This document shows positions 41,810-54,704 of a stretch of 64,000 nucleotides of DNA, one piece after another. Position numbers and translations under genes: made by a program. The notes beneath the pieces are model-generated. The model saw nothing but the letters and a program-made list of their open reading frames with translations. It was not told where the DNA came from and did not search any database. Within the stretch, counting starts at the first letter, position 1. Each line of letters begins with the position of its first letter. Origin of the DNA: Pythium myriotylum (taxonomy: Eukaryota; Oomycota; Peronosporomycetes; Pythiales; Pythiaceae). The stretch is from assembly GCA_023091665.1 (NCBI GenBank), contig JALJCQ010000014.1:1116001-1180000 (forward strand), written 5' to 3'.

Positions 41810-44044
41810 CACCGCACTACGGTAGTACTATCGCATCGCGTCCACGGGGGCGACTCAGTCGCATAAGAGTGATGAGACTCGTCGGGTGGGCCCGCGTGTG
41901 ACAACGACAGGTCTGAGGCATGGCCCGGAGTCGCGAGTTGTGTCACACGTCACACGTCACTCGTCACACATCCCACTCACGGACGGGCCAGATGGGTAGG
42001 TCTGTTCAATGAGCCAGCCCACCGCATTGGGTACCTATACCGTATCGATAGCCGGCTGCTCCCCCTGCTTCCTGTTCGCGGTCTGTTCTTTCGGCGTGTG
42101 GCTGGGGCGAGCTAGTTAGCCGACGCATATGGGCCATATATCATGCAGCTATATCTACTCGTTGAGTCTGAGACTGGAACTGACGTTGCGACTCCCTTGG
42201 GGACAGTGGATCTCGGGCACAGCACGCAGTATTTTTGCGATCGTGTTTTGGGATCGTGGAGGTTGTCGGGGTTCTCGCCCTCAAGCAGGTGTCTGGTCTT
42301 GGTCTACTCAGTACAGTAGTATACCGTGTGGATGTGTAGTGCGTATCGACGAGTGGACGACACAAGAGCCGAAACTGCTGACAGTGGAGGTTGTACACAT
42401 TCATGTTCGTCTGTACGGACAGACGCTCCTATAGATTTTCTTGTCATCCACTTGCACTCACTCTCGTGAAGTGCATACAGTAGCGCTTTACCTTGTTGTA
42501 GTGAGCTGAGCTGAGCTCGCTGTGCTTTGCTCGTACCGGTATTGTGGTCTGGACATGATGCAAAACGACAGCCGCTGGTGCGAAAAGCGTGTCGCCACCG
42601 CCCCAACTCCAGTAACTCCAAACGAGACGCGCCAGCTGACGCGAGCTGCAGCGGTTGAGGCGTGCCATCAACGCTGACCACCTGACACCGCAACCTGGTG
42701 TGCATAGAAAAGACATCATCTTGGTTACAGTGTACTGCCGCCGGCACCTACCAGTGACCCACCTGTCTGCCTGTCACCTGTCTATCGCCTATCTGTCTGT
42801 CTGCGTCATGTCACCCACCCGCCATCGACAGGTTGATCATCGCCCGGATGGAGATGGAGGCGTGGCACCATGTGCGTTGGACCCGTGGCTCCTGAGGGGG
42901 CCAACGGGCTGCTCGATGGCGTGCAGCACACAGTCCAGTACACCTCTGTGTTCTGGTCGTGTAGTCCCGTCTCGAGTTGTTGTAGTTGTTGTTACTGCCA
43001 CTGCCACGGCTACTGCCGCGCCATGGCGTCTTGTGGGTCTGCTTTGGTTTGAAAGTGCTTCGAAAGTGCTCCAAAATGCCTTGAAGTGCACGCCAACGAG
43101 AGAATCCATGCCAACGAGAAGCATCTCGTAGGCGACTCTGTTTCTTAGTGCAGCGCATTGTGCTCTCGAGTGCATCACCGAGTCTATTTCGTTATCAATA
43201 CCACTGGACGCGAGCGCGGCAGAAGAAACTCTTGTCGCCTTGGTCGTGTGGTTCTTCCGTCCCAAGAGACCACGAGCCGTCCTTCGCACGGCGACACGAA
43301 AGCGCACCCTGGTCTACTGTGACTGACCGACTTTCTGACAGGCCATTAGGTCACTGATGTAAGCTTCCTCAATACAAAAAAAAAAGACTTTCTGACAGGC
43401 CTACGTTCTACGCACTAAATGAGGTTCCTCTGTGTCAGCATGATCGTCCCGTGATCTTTCCAGACTCATCGATCGAGCTACTTGGTTGAGCTATTGTGTG
43501 GATACATTCTCGAGGAACAGGAAGTATATGTCTTGTCCTTCCGATCGGTGCTGATTCGGTAAAGTGCGTAGAGCGACGTCTCCGATGTGAAGGGAAGTTG
43601 ACGATGCTGAGCACGTGGACTACGTTGTACGAAGTGTATTGATTACATCTGAACAGCGAGGTTTATGCTCCTGATGGATACAGAAACTCATCACCAGGAA
43701 GAGTTTCTGTCACATCGCGACTGATCGATCCTCATGTAGATGATCTAACTCAATCAGCCCCGTGCTGTCAAAGTCGCTATGCACAGCGAGCACGTGTGAG
43801 CATCGAAAACAAGAGTATCCAATAAACGAGTTCAAATCCACTATCTCCCAGTGATTTTGGTCAGTATTTAGTGTACTATGTATGTTCCATGGCGTGTTGG
43901 CGGAGATCTCGAATCTCTCACTGTCTCGCACACGATGTCATTTATTTTCTTTTGTCTTTGTTTTTCTTTCACTCCCGGTCTAACTGTCTTCCTCCCCCCT
44001 TGGGAGCGACCACCACCGCTCATGGAAAGTCAGAGCGTCCTTGC
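41372..44044. other. Array spacer 3 (shortest)
   Basis: (GTA)17 at 41759-41809 and only A10 at 43376-43385, followed by CTGACAGG where the others have CTGGCAGG. These marks make the unit recognisable. No gene recognised. Confidence 0.7.
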
Positions 44045-45664
44045 TCAGCCCTCGAGCGGCTTGTACGGCTCGAACCAGCTCTCGGCCGCCCACGGCTGCG
44101 TCAGCTTCGTGTAGAGCGCCGAGCCCTTGGTGTAGCTCGACGCGTCGTTGGCGTCGCCCGAGCCCGAGTACTTGGCCACGAACGGGTACGGGTACAGCGG
44201 ACGCGAGCGCTTGACCGACGAACCCGAGCCCGAGCTCACGACGACGGCGTCGGGCGCGGTCTTGGACTCGACCCACTTCTGCATGGGCGTCAAGAAGTCG
44301 AACGTCGAGAACCCATCGCCATCGCCGCAGTGGTACACGCCCGGCAGCAGGTACAGACGCTCAAAGGACTCGACCGCAGCCTGACCCATGTGCTTCTGGA
44401 GCGCCTCGTGGAAAGCGATGGTGCCACGCGGCGAGATGTGCGGGTCAGACCAGCCGTGGTAGAGGATGAGCTTGCCGCCGGCTTGCTTGAAGGCCGAGAG
44501 GTCCGAGCTGATGGCGTTGAAGAGCGGGTGACGCGCCTTCAGCTTGTCAACCGTGGCGACCGAGAACTCGAGGTCCTTGAGCGTGAAGTTGGGCATGGGC
44601 TGCTCGAAGGCCAGGTACTTGAGCACCGACAGCGATGTGGACTCGCTCATGATGGAGCCGTTGCTCGACGGTGGCACGAAGACGCCCTGCCACGACAGCT
44701 CCGAGCCGAACTGGGCCTCACCCACGGTCAGGTGCTGGCCGGTCTTGGTGTCCACGGGACCCTGGTAGATCTTGGCGATGGTCTCGACCTCAGCCGCCGT
44801 GAGGCACGCCGTGGTGTTCGTGGCGCCCGCAGCACACTGGATGGTCTTCGGGTCGAACTGGCACAGACGAGGGTCCGAGAGCAGACCGTCCTTGAGTCCG
44901 TCGAGCGCGTCACACGCGTTGATCACGGCGTTGTGGAGAACCGAGAGGCGCGAGCCGATGAGCGGGTGCGTGCCGTCGGCCGCCGTGTTGCTGACGGCGA
45001 GCCATCCGTGGTGGAGCGTGTTCTGGAGCTGGAAGATGAAGGCGGGCGCACCGGCGACGATGCCGTCGAAGTCGTCCGGGTATCGCAGCGCCTCCATGAC
45101 GGCCTCGCGACCGCCGTCCGAGCAGCCACTGAAGTACGAGTACTTTTGTTCCTGTCCGTAGTAGGCCTTGATGAGCTTCTTGGCGGCGAGCGTGACCCAG
45201 TGGTTGGCGCGGTAGGCGAAGTTGACGCGTCGGTCACGGACGAGTCCGAAGGTGCCGTCGTTGCCGCCGGCCATGTCGTTGCCAGCGACGACGAACTGTC
45301 CCGTGCTGTCGGGCGAACCGCGGGCGACGCTGTTCATACCACAGAGTCCACCGCAGCCGGAGAAGAGGAAGCGCTGGGTCCAGGTCGTCTTGGGCAGCAG
45401 CACCGAGTAGCTCACGTTGGTGTTGAGCACGCCGTTGACAGCGCAGTAGGTGACGTTGCCGCTGGTGGTCTCGGTGGCCGAGGCAATGGTGCTGCCAGTG
45501 CCGCCGATGTCGGTGACGTCGACCTTGGCGAGGTCGGCGCAGGCGACGGTGGGTGCGACGACAGAGAGGCTGGCGAGTCCGCTGTCTGCGGTGGCGCGAG
45601 CGTGTGCGAGTGTAGCGACGGAAGCCGCCGACGCCAGTGTCGCTAGCGTCGTCGGGAGCTTCAT
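44045..45664 (-). CDS. Secreted tannase/feruloyl esterase, array copy 4
   Basis: 539 residues from the ATG at 45662-45664. Predicted protein identical to copy 2 (MKLP start, PYKPLEG end), with a full catalytic set and signal peptide. Confidence 0.95.
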   Translation of the reverse strand: MKLPTTLATLASAASVATLAHARATADSGLASLSVVAPTVACADLAKVDVTDIGGTGSTIASATETTSGNVTYCAVNGVLNTNVSYSVLLPKTTWTQRFLFSGCGGLCGMNSVARGSPDSTGQFVVAGNDMAGGNDGTFGLVRDRRVNFAYRANHWVTLAAKKLIKAYYGQEQKYSYFSGCSDGGREAVMEALRYPDDFDGIVAGAPAFIFQLQNTLHHGWLAVSNTAADGTHPLIGSRLSVLHNAVINACDALDGLKDGLLSDPRLCQFDPKTIQCAAGATNTTACLTAAEVETIAKIYQGPVDTKTGQHLTVGEAQFGSELSWQGVFVPPSSNGSIMSESTSLSVLKYLAFEQPMPNFTLKDLEFSVATVDKLKARHPLFNAISSDLSAFKQAGGKLILYHGWSDPHISPRGTIAFHEALQKHMGQAAVESFERLYLLPGVYHCGDGDGFSTFDFLTPMQKWVESKTAPDAVVVSSGSGSSVKRSRPLYPYPFVAKYSGSGDANDASSYTKGSALYTKLTQPWAAESWFEPYKPLEG

Positions 45665-46051
45665 GGTTGTCGTTCGGGTTGAATGGACTTGTGGGACCCG
45701 GGTGGTTGGGTAGAACGGTGGGTTGTTCTTGGTGGTGGTGGTGGTGGTGGTGTGTTCAGGAGACGCCAAATTGCGGAATGAGGAGGAGGTTTCCAGTGGC
45801 TCGAGTGTGGACACGGATGAGGGGATGAGGATGTGGATGTGGAGACGGCGTGTCCGTCCTCCCGTTGTATGCTCGATAGGAGACACGACACGACACTGCA
45901 CTGCCGAAGGCGATCGCAGATGTCAAGGGCTAGTTGGAGATCATCGACAGACAGAGCGTGGGCGGTCCATGGGTTGTGATTGTCGATTGTCACACTGCGC
46001 TGCTGTAATAGTACGGGTTCGGCTGGCGCAGTCAGTATTACGTAGTCCGTG

Positions 46052-46105
<54 letters not shown>

Positions 46106-48342
46106 CACCGCACTACGGTAGTACTATCGCATCGCGTCCACGGGGGCGACTCAGTCGCATAAGAGTGATGAGACTCGTCGGGTGGGCCCGCGTGTGACAA
46201 CGACAGGTCTGAGGCATGGCCCGGAGTCGCGAGTTGTGTCACACGTCACACGTCACTCGTCACACATCCCACTCACGGACGGGCCAGATGGGTAGGTCTG
46301 TTCAATGAGCCAGCCCACCGCATTGGGTACCTATACCGTATCGATAGCCGGCTGCTCCCCCTGCTTCCTGTTCGCGGTCTGTTCTTTCGGCGTGTGGCTG
46401 GGGCGAGCTAGTTAGCCGACGCATATGGGCCATATATCATGCAGCTATATCTACTCGTTGAGTCTGAGACTGGAACTGACGTTGCGACTCCCTTGGGGAC
46501 AGTGGATCTCGGGCACAGCACGCAGTATTTTTGCGATCGTGTTTTGGGATCGTGGAGGTTGTCGGGGTTCTCGCCCTCAAGCAGGTGTCTGGTCTTGGTC
46601 TACTCAGTACAGTAGTATACCGTGTGGATGTGTAGTGCGTATCGACGAGTGGACGACACAAGAGCCGAAACTGCTGACAGTGGAGGTTGTACACATTCAT
46701 GTTCGTCTGTACGGACAGACGCTCCTATAGATTTTCTTGTCATCCACTTGCACTCACTCTCGTGAAGTGCATACAGTAGCGCTTTACCTTGTTGTAGTGA
46801 GCTGAGCTGAGCTCGCTGTGCTTTGCTCGTACCGGTATTGTGGTCTGGACATGATGCAAAACGACAGCCGCTGGTGCGAAAAGCGTGTCGCCACCGCCCC
46901 AACTCCAGTAACTCCAAACGAGACGCGCCAGCTGACGCGAGCTGCAGCGGTTGAGGCGTGCCATCAACGCTGACCACCTGACACCGCAACCTGGTGTGCA
47001 TAGAAAAGACATCATCTTGGTTACAGTGTACTGCCGCCGGCACCTACCAGTGACCCACCTGTCTGCCTGTCACCTGTCTATCGCCTATCTGTCTGTCTGC
47101 GTCATGTCACCCACCCGCCATCGACAGGTTGATCATCGCCCGGATGGAGATGGAGGCGTGGCACCATGTGCGTTGGACCCGTGGCTCCTGAGGGGGCCAA
47201 CGGGCTGCTCGATGGCGTGCAGCACACAGTCCAGTACACCTCTGTGTTCTGGTCGTGTAGTCCCGTCTCGAGTTGTTGTAGTTGTTGTTACTGCCACTGC
47301 CACGGCTACTGCCGCGCCATGGCGTCTTGTGGGTCTGCTTTGGTTTGAAAGTGCTTCGAAAGTGCTCCAAAATGCCTTGAAGTGCACGCCAACGAGAGAA
47401 TCCATGCCAACGAGAAGCATCTCGTAGGCGACTCTGTTTCTTAGTGCAGCGCATTGTGCTCTCGAGTGCATCACCGAGTCTATTTCGTTATCAATACCAC
47501 TGGACGCGAGCGCGGCAGAAGAAACTCTTGTCGCCTTGGTCGTGTGGTTCTTCCGTCCCAAGAGACCACGAGCCGTCCTTCGCACGGCGACACGAAAGCG
47601 CACCCTGGTCTACTGTGACTGACCGACTTTCTGACAGGCCATTAGGTCACTGATGTAAGCTTCCTCAATACAAAAAAAAAAAAGACTTTCTGGCAGGCCT
47701 ACGTTCTACGCACTAAATGAGGTTCCTCTGTGTCAGCATGATCGTCCCGTGATCTTTCCAGACTCATCGATCGAGCTACTTGGTTGAGCTATTGTGTGGA
47801 TACATTCTCGAGGAACAGGAAGTATATGTCTTGTCCTTCCGATCGGTGCTGATTCGGTAAAGTGCGTAGAGCGACGTCTCCGATGTGAAGGGAAGTTGAC
47901 GATGCTGAGCACGTGGACTACGTTGTACGAAGTGTATTGATTACATCTGAACAGCGAGGTTTATGCTCCTGATGGATACAGAAACTCATCACCAGGAAGA
48001 GTTTCTGTCACATCGCGACTGATCGATCCTCATGTAGATGATCTAACTCAATCAGCCCCGTGCTGTCAAAGTCGCTATGCACAGCGAGCACGTGTGAGCA
48101 TCGAAAACAAGAGTATCCAATAAACGAGTTCAAATCCACTATCTCCCAGTGATTTTGGTCAGTATTTAGTGTACTATGTATGTTCCATGGCGTGTTGGCG
48201 GAGATCTCGAATCTCTCACTGTCTCGCACACGATGTCATTTATTTTCTTTTGTCTTTGTTTTTCTTTCACTCCCGGTCTAACTGTCTTCCTCCCCCCTTG
48301 GGAGCGACCACCACCGCTCATGGAAAGTCAGAGCGTCCTTGC
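45665..48342. other. Array spacer 4
   Basis: (GTA)18 at 46052-46105 and A12 at 47672-47683; otherwise as spacer 1. No gene recognised. Confidence 0.7.
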
Positions 48343-49962
48343 TCAGCCCTCGAGCGGCTTGTACGGCTCGAACCAGCTCTCGGCCGCCCACGGCTGCGTC
48401 AGCTTCGTGTAGAGCGCCGAGCCCTTGGTGTAGCTCGACGCGTCGTTGGCGTCGCCCGAGCCCGAGTACTTGGCCACGAACGGGTACGGGTACAGCGGAC
48501 GCGAGCGCTTGACCGACGAACCCGAGCCCGAGCTCACGACGACGGCGTCGGGCGCGGTCTTGGACTCGACCCACTTCTGCATGGGCGTCAAGAAGTCGAA
48601 CGTCGAGAACCCATCGCCATCGCCGCAGTGGTACACGCCCGGCAGCAGGTACAGACGCTCAAAGGACTCGACCGCAGCCTGACCCATGTGCTTCTGGAGC
48701 GCCTCGTGGAAAGCGATGGTGCCACGCGGCGAGATGTGCGGGTCAGACCAGCCGTGGTAGAGGATGAGCTTGCCGCCGGCTTGCTTGAAGGCCGAGAGGT
48801 CCGAGCTGATGGCGTTGAAGAGCGGGTGACGCGCCTTCAGCTTGTCAACCGTGGCGACCGAGAACTCGAGGTCCTTGAGCGTGAAGTTGGGCATGGGCTG
48901 CTCGAAGGCCAGGTACTTGAGCACCGACAGCGATGTGGACTCGCTCATGATGGAGCCGTTGCTCGACGGTGGCACGAAGACGCCCTGCCACGACAGCTCC
49001 GAGCCGAACTGGGCCTCACCCACGGTCAGGTGCTGGCCGGTCTTGGTGTCCACGGGACCCTGGTAGATCTTGGCGATGGTCTCGACCTCAGCCGCCGTGA
49101 GGCACGCCGTGGTGTTCGTGGCGCCCGCAGCACACTGGATGGTCTTCGGGTCGAACTGGCACAGACGAGGGTCCGAGAGCAGACCGTCCTTGAGTCCGTC
49201 GAGCGCGTCACACGCGTTGATCACGGCGTTGTGGAGAACCGAGAGGCGCGAGCCGATGAGCGGGTGCGTGCCGTCGGCCGCCGTGTTGCTGACGGCGAGC
49301 CATCCGTGGTGGAGCGTGTTCTGGAGCTGGAAGATGAAGGCGGGCGCACCGGCGACGATGCCGTCGAAGTCGTCCGGGTATCGCAGCGCCTCCATGACGG
49401 CCTCGCGACCGCCGTCCGAGCAGCCACTGAAGTACGAGTACTTTTGTTCCTGTCCGTAGTAGGCCTTGATGAGCTTCTTGGCGGCGAGCGTGACCCAGTG
49501 GTTGGCGCGGTAGGCGAAGTTGACGCGTCGGTCACGGACGAGTCCGAAGGTGCCGTCGTTGCCGCCGGCCATGTCGTTGCCAGCGACGACGAACTGTCCC
49601 GTGCTGTCGGGCGAACCGCGGGCGACGCTGTTCATACCACAGAGTCCACCGCAGCCGGAGAAGAGGAAGCGCTGGGTCCAGGTCGTCTTGGGCAGCAGCA
49701 CCGAGTAGCTCACGTTGGTGTTGAGCACGCCGTTGACAGCGCAGTAGGTGACGTTGCCGCTGGTGGTCTCGGTGGCCGAGGCAATGGTGCTGCCAGTGCC
49801 GCCGATGTCGGTGACGTCGACCTTGGCGAGGTCGGCGCAGGCGACGGTGGGTGCGACGACAGAGAGGCTGGCGAGTCCGCTGTCTGCGGTGGCGCGAGCG
49901 TGTGCGAGTGTAGCGACGGAAGCCGCCGACGCCAGTGTCGCTAGCGTCGTCGGGAGCTTCAT
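48343..49962 (-). CDS. Secreted tannase/feruloyl esterase, array copy 5
   Basis: 539 residues from the ATG at 49960-49962. Predicted protein identical to copies 2 and 4, with a full catalytic set and signal peptide. Confidence 0.95.
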   Translation of the reverse strand: MKLPTTLATLASAASVATLAHARATADSGLASLSVVAPTVACADLAKVDVTDIGGTGSTIASATETTSGNVTYCAVNGVLNTNVSYSVLLPKTTWTQRFLFSGCGGLCGMNSVARGSPDSTGQFVVAGNDMAGGNDGTFGLVRDRRVNFAYRANHWVTLAAKKLIKAYYGQEQKYSYFSGCSDGGREAVMEALRYPDDFDGIVAGAPAFIFQLQNTLHHGWLAVSNTAADGTHPLIGSRLSVLHNAVINACDALDGLKDGLLSDPRLCQFDPKTIQCAAGATNTTACLTAAEVETIAKIYQGPVDTKTGQHLTVGEAQFGSELSWQGVFVPPSSNGSIMSESTSLSVLKYLAFEQPMPNFTLKDLEFSVATVDKLKARHPLFNAISSDLSAFKQAGGKLILYHGWSDPHISPRGTIAFHEALQKHMGQAAVESFERLYLLPGVYHCGDGDGFSTFDFLTPMQKWVESKTAPDAVVVSSGSGSSVKRSRPLYPYPFVAKYSGSGDANDASSYTKGSALYTKLTQPWAAESWFEPYKPLEG

Positions 49963-50349
49963 GGTTGTCGTTCGGGTTGAATGGACTTGTGGGACCCGGG
50001 TGGTTGGGTAGAACGGTGGGTTGTTCTTGGTGGTGGTGGTGGTGGTGGTGTGTTCAGGAGACGCCAAATTGCGGAATGAGGAGGAGGTTTCCAGTGGCTC
50101 GAGTGTGGACACGGATGAGGGGATGAGGATGTGGATGTGGAGACGGCGTGTCCGTCCTCCCGTTGTATGCTCGATAGGAGACACGACACGACACTGCACT
50201 GCCGAAGGCGATCGCAGATGTCAAGGGCTAGTTGGAGATCATCGACAGACAGAGCGTGGGCGGTCCATGGGTTGTGATTGTCGATTGTCACACTGCGCTG
50301 CTGTAATAGTACGGGTTCGGCTGGCGCAGTCAGTATTACGTAGTCCGTG

Positions 50350-50406
<57 letters not shown>

Positions 50407-52643
50407 CACCGCACTACGGTAGTACTATCGCATCGCGTCCACGGGGGCGACTCAGTCGCATAAGAGTGATGAGACTCGTCGGGTGGGCCCGCGTGTGACA
50501 ACGACAGGTCTGAGGCATGGCCCGGAGTCGCGAGTTGTGTCACACGTCACACGTCACTCGTCACACATCCCACTCACGGACGGGCCAGATGGGTAGGTCT
50601 GTTCAATGAGCCAGCCCACCGCATTGGGTACCTATACCGTATCGATAGCCGGCTGCTCCCCCTGCTTCCTGTTCGCGGTCTGTTCTTTCGGCGTGTGGCT
50701 GGGGCGAGCTAGTTAGCCGACGCATATGGGCCATATATCATGCAGCTATATCTACTCGTTGAGTCTGAGACTGGAACTGACGTTGCGACTCCCTTGGGGA
50801 CAGTGGATCTCGGGCACAGCACGCAGTATTTTTGCGATCGTGTTTTGGGATCGTGGAGGTTGTCGGGGTTCTCGCCCTCAAGCAGGTGTCTGGTCTTGGT
50901 CTACTCAGTACAGTAGTATACCGTGTGGATGTGTAGTGCGTATCGACGAGTGGACGACACAAGAGCCGAAACTGCTGACAGTGGAGGTTGTACACATTCA
51001 TGTTCGTCTGTACGGACAGACGCTCCTATAGATTTTCTTGTCATCCACTTGCACTCACTCTCGTGAAGTCCATACAGTAGCGCTTTACCTTGTTGTAGTG
51101 AGCTGAGCTGAGCTCGCTGTGCTTTGCTCGTACCGGTATTGTGGTCTGGACATGATGCAAAACGACAGCCGCTGGTGCGAAAAGCGTGTCGCCACCGCCC
51201 CAACTCCAGTAACTCCAAACGAGACGCGCCAGCTGACGCGAGCTGCAGCGGTTGAGGCGTGCCATCAACGCTGACCACCTGACACCGCAACCTGGTGTGC
51301 ATAGAAAAGACATCATCTTGGTTACAGTGTACTGCCGCCGGCACCTACCAGTGACCCACCTGTCTGCCTGTCACCTGTCTATCGCCTATCTGTCTGTCTG
51401 CGTCATGTCACCCACCCGCCATCGACAGGTTGATCATCGCCCGGATGGAGATGGAGGCGTGGCACCATGTGCGTTGGACCCGTGGCTCCTGAGGGGGCCA
51501 ACGGGCTGCTCGATGGCGTGCAGCACACAGTCCAGTACACCTCTGTGTTCTGGTCGTGTAGTCCCGTCTCGAGTTGTTGTAGTTGTTGTTACTGCCACTG
51601 CCACGGCTACTGCCGCGCCATGGCGTCTTGTGGGTCTGCTTTGGTTTGAAAGTGCTTCGAAAGTGCTCCAAAATGCCTTGAAGTGCACGCCAACGAGAGA
51701 ATCCATGCCAACGAGAAGCATCTCGTAGGCGACTCTGTTTCTTAGTGCAGCGCATTGTGCTCTCGAGTGCATCACCGAGTCTATTTCGTTATCAATACCA
51801 CTGGACGCGAGCGCGGCAGAAGAAACTCTTGTCGCCTTGGTCGTGTGGTTCTTCCGTCCCAAGAGACCACGAGCCGTCCTTCGCACGGCGACACGAAAGC
51901 GCACCCTGGTCTACTGTGACTGACCGACTTTCTGACAGGCCATTAGGTCACTGATGTAAGCTTCCTCAATACAAAAAAAAAAAAGACTTTCTGGCAGGCC
52001 TACGTTCTACGCACTAAATGAGGTTCCTCTGTGTCAGCATGATCGTCCCGTGATCTTTCCAGACTCATCGATCGAGCTACTTGGTTGAGCTATTGTGTGG
52101 ATACATTCTCGAGGAACAGGAAGTATATGTCTTGTCCTTCCGATCGGTGCTGATTCGGTAAAGTGCGTAGAGCGACGTCTCCGATGTGAAGGGAAGTTGA
52201 CGATGCTGAGCACGTGGACTACGTTGTACGAAGTGTATTGATTACATCTGAACAGCGAGGTTTATGCTCCTGATGGATACAGAAACTCATCACCAGGAAG
52301 AGTTTCTGTCACATCGCGACTGATCGATCCTCATGTAGATGATCTAACTCAATCAGCCCCGTGCTGTCAAAGTCGCTATGCACAGCGAGCACGTGTGAGC
52401 ATCGAAAACAAGAGTATCCAATAAACGAGTTCAAATCCACTATCTCCCAGTGATTTTGGTCAGTATTTAGTGTACTATGTATGTTCCATGGCGTGTTGGC
52501 GGAGATCTCGAATCTCTCACTGTCTCGCACACGATGTCATTTATTTTCTTTTGTCTTTGTTTTTCTTTCACTCCCGGTCTAACTGTCTTCCTCCCCCCTT
52601 GGGAGCGACCACCACCGCTCATGGAAAGTCAGAGCGTCCTTGC
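49963..52643. other. Array spacer 5
   Basis: (GTA)19 at 50350-50406 and A12 at 51973-51984. Private substitution at 51070 (GAAGTCCATAC; other units have GAAGTGCATAC), which shows this unit is not a copied assembly block. No gene recognised. Confidence 0.7.
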
Positions 52644-54263
52644 TCAGCCCTCGAGCGGCTTGTACGGCTCGAACCAGCTCTCGGCCGCCCACGGCTGCGT
52701 CAGCTTCGTGTAGAGCGCCGAGCCCTTGGTGTAGCTCGACGCGTCGTTGGCGTCGCCCGAGCCCGAGTACTTGGCCACGAACGGGTACGGGTACAGCGGA
52801 CGCGAGCGCTTGACCGACGAACCCGAGCCCGAGCTCACGACGACGGCGTCGGGCGCGGTCTTGGACTCGACCCACTTCTGCATGGGCGTCAAGAAGTCGA
52901 ACGTCGAGAACCCATCGCCATCGCCGCAGTGGTACACGCCCGGCAGCAGGTACAGACGCTCAAAGGACTCGACCGCAGCCTGACCCATGTGCTTCTGGAG
53001 CGCCTCGTGGAAAGCGATGGTGCCACGCGGCGAGATGTGCGGGTCAGACCAGCCGTGGTAGAGGATGAGCTTGCCGCCGGCTTGCTTGAAGGCCGAGAGG
53101 TCCGAGCTGATGGCGTTGAAGAGCGGGTGACGCGCCTTCAGCTTGTCAACCGTGGCGACCGAGAACTCGAGGTCCTTGAGCGTGAAGTTGGGCATGGGCT
53201 GCTCGAAGGCCAGGTACTTGAGCACCGACAGCGATGTGGACTCGCTCATGATGGAGCCGTTGCTCGACGGTGGCACGAAGACGCCCTGCCACGACAGCTC
53301 CGAGCCGAACTGGGCCTCACCCACGGTCAGGTGCTGGCCGGTCTTGGTGTCCACGGGACCCTGGTAGATCTTGGCGATGGTCTCGACCTCAGCCGCCGTG
53401 AGGCACGCCGTGGTGTTCGTGGCGCCCGCAGCACACTGGATGGTCTTCGGGTCGAACTGGCACAGACGAGGGTCCGAGAGCAGACCGTCCTTGAGTCCGT
53501 CGAGCGCGTCACACGCGTTGATCACGGCGTTGTGGAGAACCGAGAGGCGCGAGCCGATGAGCGGGTGCGTGCCGTCGGCCGCCGTGTTGCTGACGGCGAG
53601 CCATCCGTGGTGGAGCGTGTTCTGGAGCTGGAAGATGAAGGCGGGCGCACCGGCGACGATGCCGTCGAAGTCGTCCGGGTATCGCAGCGCCTCCATGACG
53701 GCCTCGCGACCGCCGTCCGAGCAGCCACTGAAGTACGAGTACTTTTGTTCCTGTCCGTAGTAGGCCTTGATGAGCTTCTTGGCGGCGAGCGTGACCCAGT
53801 GGTTGGCGCGGTAGGCGAAGTTGACGCGTCGGTCACGGACGAGTCCGAAGGTGCCGTCGTTGCCGCCGGCCATGTCGTTGCCAGCGACGACGAACTGTCC
53901 CGTGCTGTCGGGCGAACCGCGGGCGACGCTGTTCATACCACAGAGTCCACCGCAGCCGGAGAAGAGGAAGCGCTGGGTCCAGGTCGTCTTGGGCAGCAGC
54001 ACCGAGTAGCTCACGTTGGTGTTGAGCACGCCGTTGACAGCGCAGTAGGTGACGTTGCCGCTGGTGGTCTCGGTGGCCGAGGCAATGGTGCTGCCAGTGC
54101 CGCCGATGTCGGTGACGTCGACCTTGGCGAGGTCGGCGCAGGCGACGGTGGGTGCGACGACAGAGAGGCTGGCGAGTCCGCTGTCTGCGGTGGCGCGAGC
54201 GTGTGCGAGTGTAGCGACGGAAGCCGCCGACGCCAGTGTCGCTAGCGTCGTCGGGGGCTTCAT
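52644..54263 (-). CDS. Secreted tannase/feruloyl esterase, array copy 6
   Basis: 539 residues from the ATG at 54261-54263. Carries MKPP at the start and the 5' UTR change near 54284, as in copy 3; otherwise as copy 2. Catalytic residues present. Confidence 0.95.
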   Translation of the reverse strand: MKPPTTLATLASAASVATLAHARATADSGLASLSVVAPTVACADLAKVDVTDIGGTGSTIASATETTSGNVTYCAVNGVLNTNVSYSVLLPKTTWTQRFLFSGCGGLCGMNSVARGSPDSTGQFVVAGNDMAGGNDGTFGLVRDRRVNFAYRANHWVTLAAKKLIKAYYGQEQKYSYFSGCSDGGREAVMEALRYPDDFDGIVAGAPAFIFQLQNTLHHGWLAVSNTAADGTHPLIGSRLSVLHNAVINACDALDGLKDGLLSDPRLCQFDPKTIQCAAGATNTTACLTAAEVETIAKIYQGPVDTKTGQHLTVGEAQFGSELSWQGVFVPPSSNGSIMSESTSLSVLKYLAFEQPMPNFTLKDLEFSVATVDKLKARHPLFNAISSDLSAFKQAGGKLILYHGWSDPHISPRGTIAFHEALQKHMGQAAVESFERLYLLPGVYHCGDGDGFSTFDFLTPMQKWVESKTAPDAVVVSSGSGSSVKRSRPLYPYPFVAKYSGSGDANDASSYTKGSALYTKLTQPWAAESWFEPYKPLEG

Positions 54264-54650
54264 GGTTGTCGTTCGGGTTGAATGAACTTGTGGGACCCGG
54301 GTGGTTGGGTAGAACGGTGGGTTGTTCTTGGTGGTGGTGGTGGTGGTGGTGTGTTCAGGAGACGCCAAATTGCGGAATGAGGAGGAGGTTTCCAGTGGCT
54401 CGAGTGTGGACACGGATGAGGGGATGAGGATGTGGATGTGGAGACGGCGTGTCCGTCCTCCCGTTGTATGCTCGATAGGAGACACGACACGACACTGCAC
54501 TGCCGAAGGCGATCGCAGATGTCAAGGGCTAGTTGGAGATCATCGACAGACAGAGCGTGGGCGGTCCATGGGTTGTGATTGTCGATTGTCACACTGCGCT
54601 GCTGTAATAGTACGGGTTCGGCTGGCGCAGTCAGTATTACGTAGTCCGTG

Positions 54651-54704
<54 letters not shown>
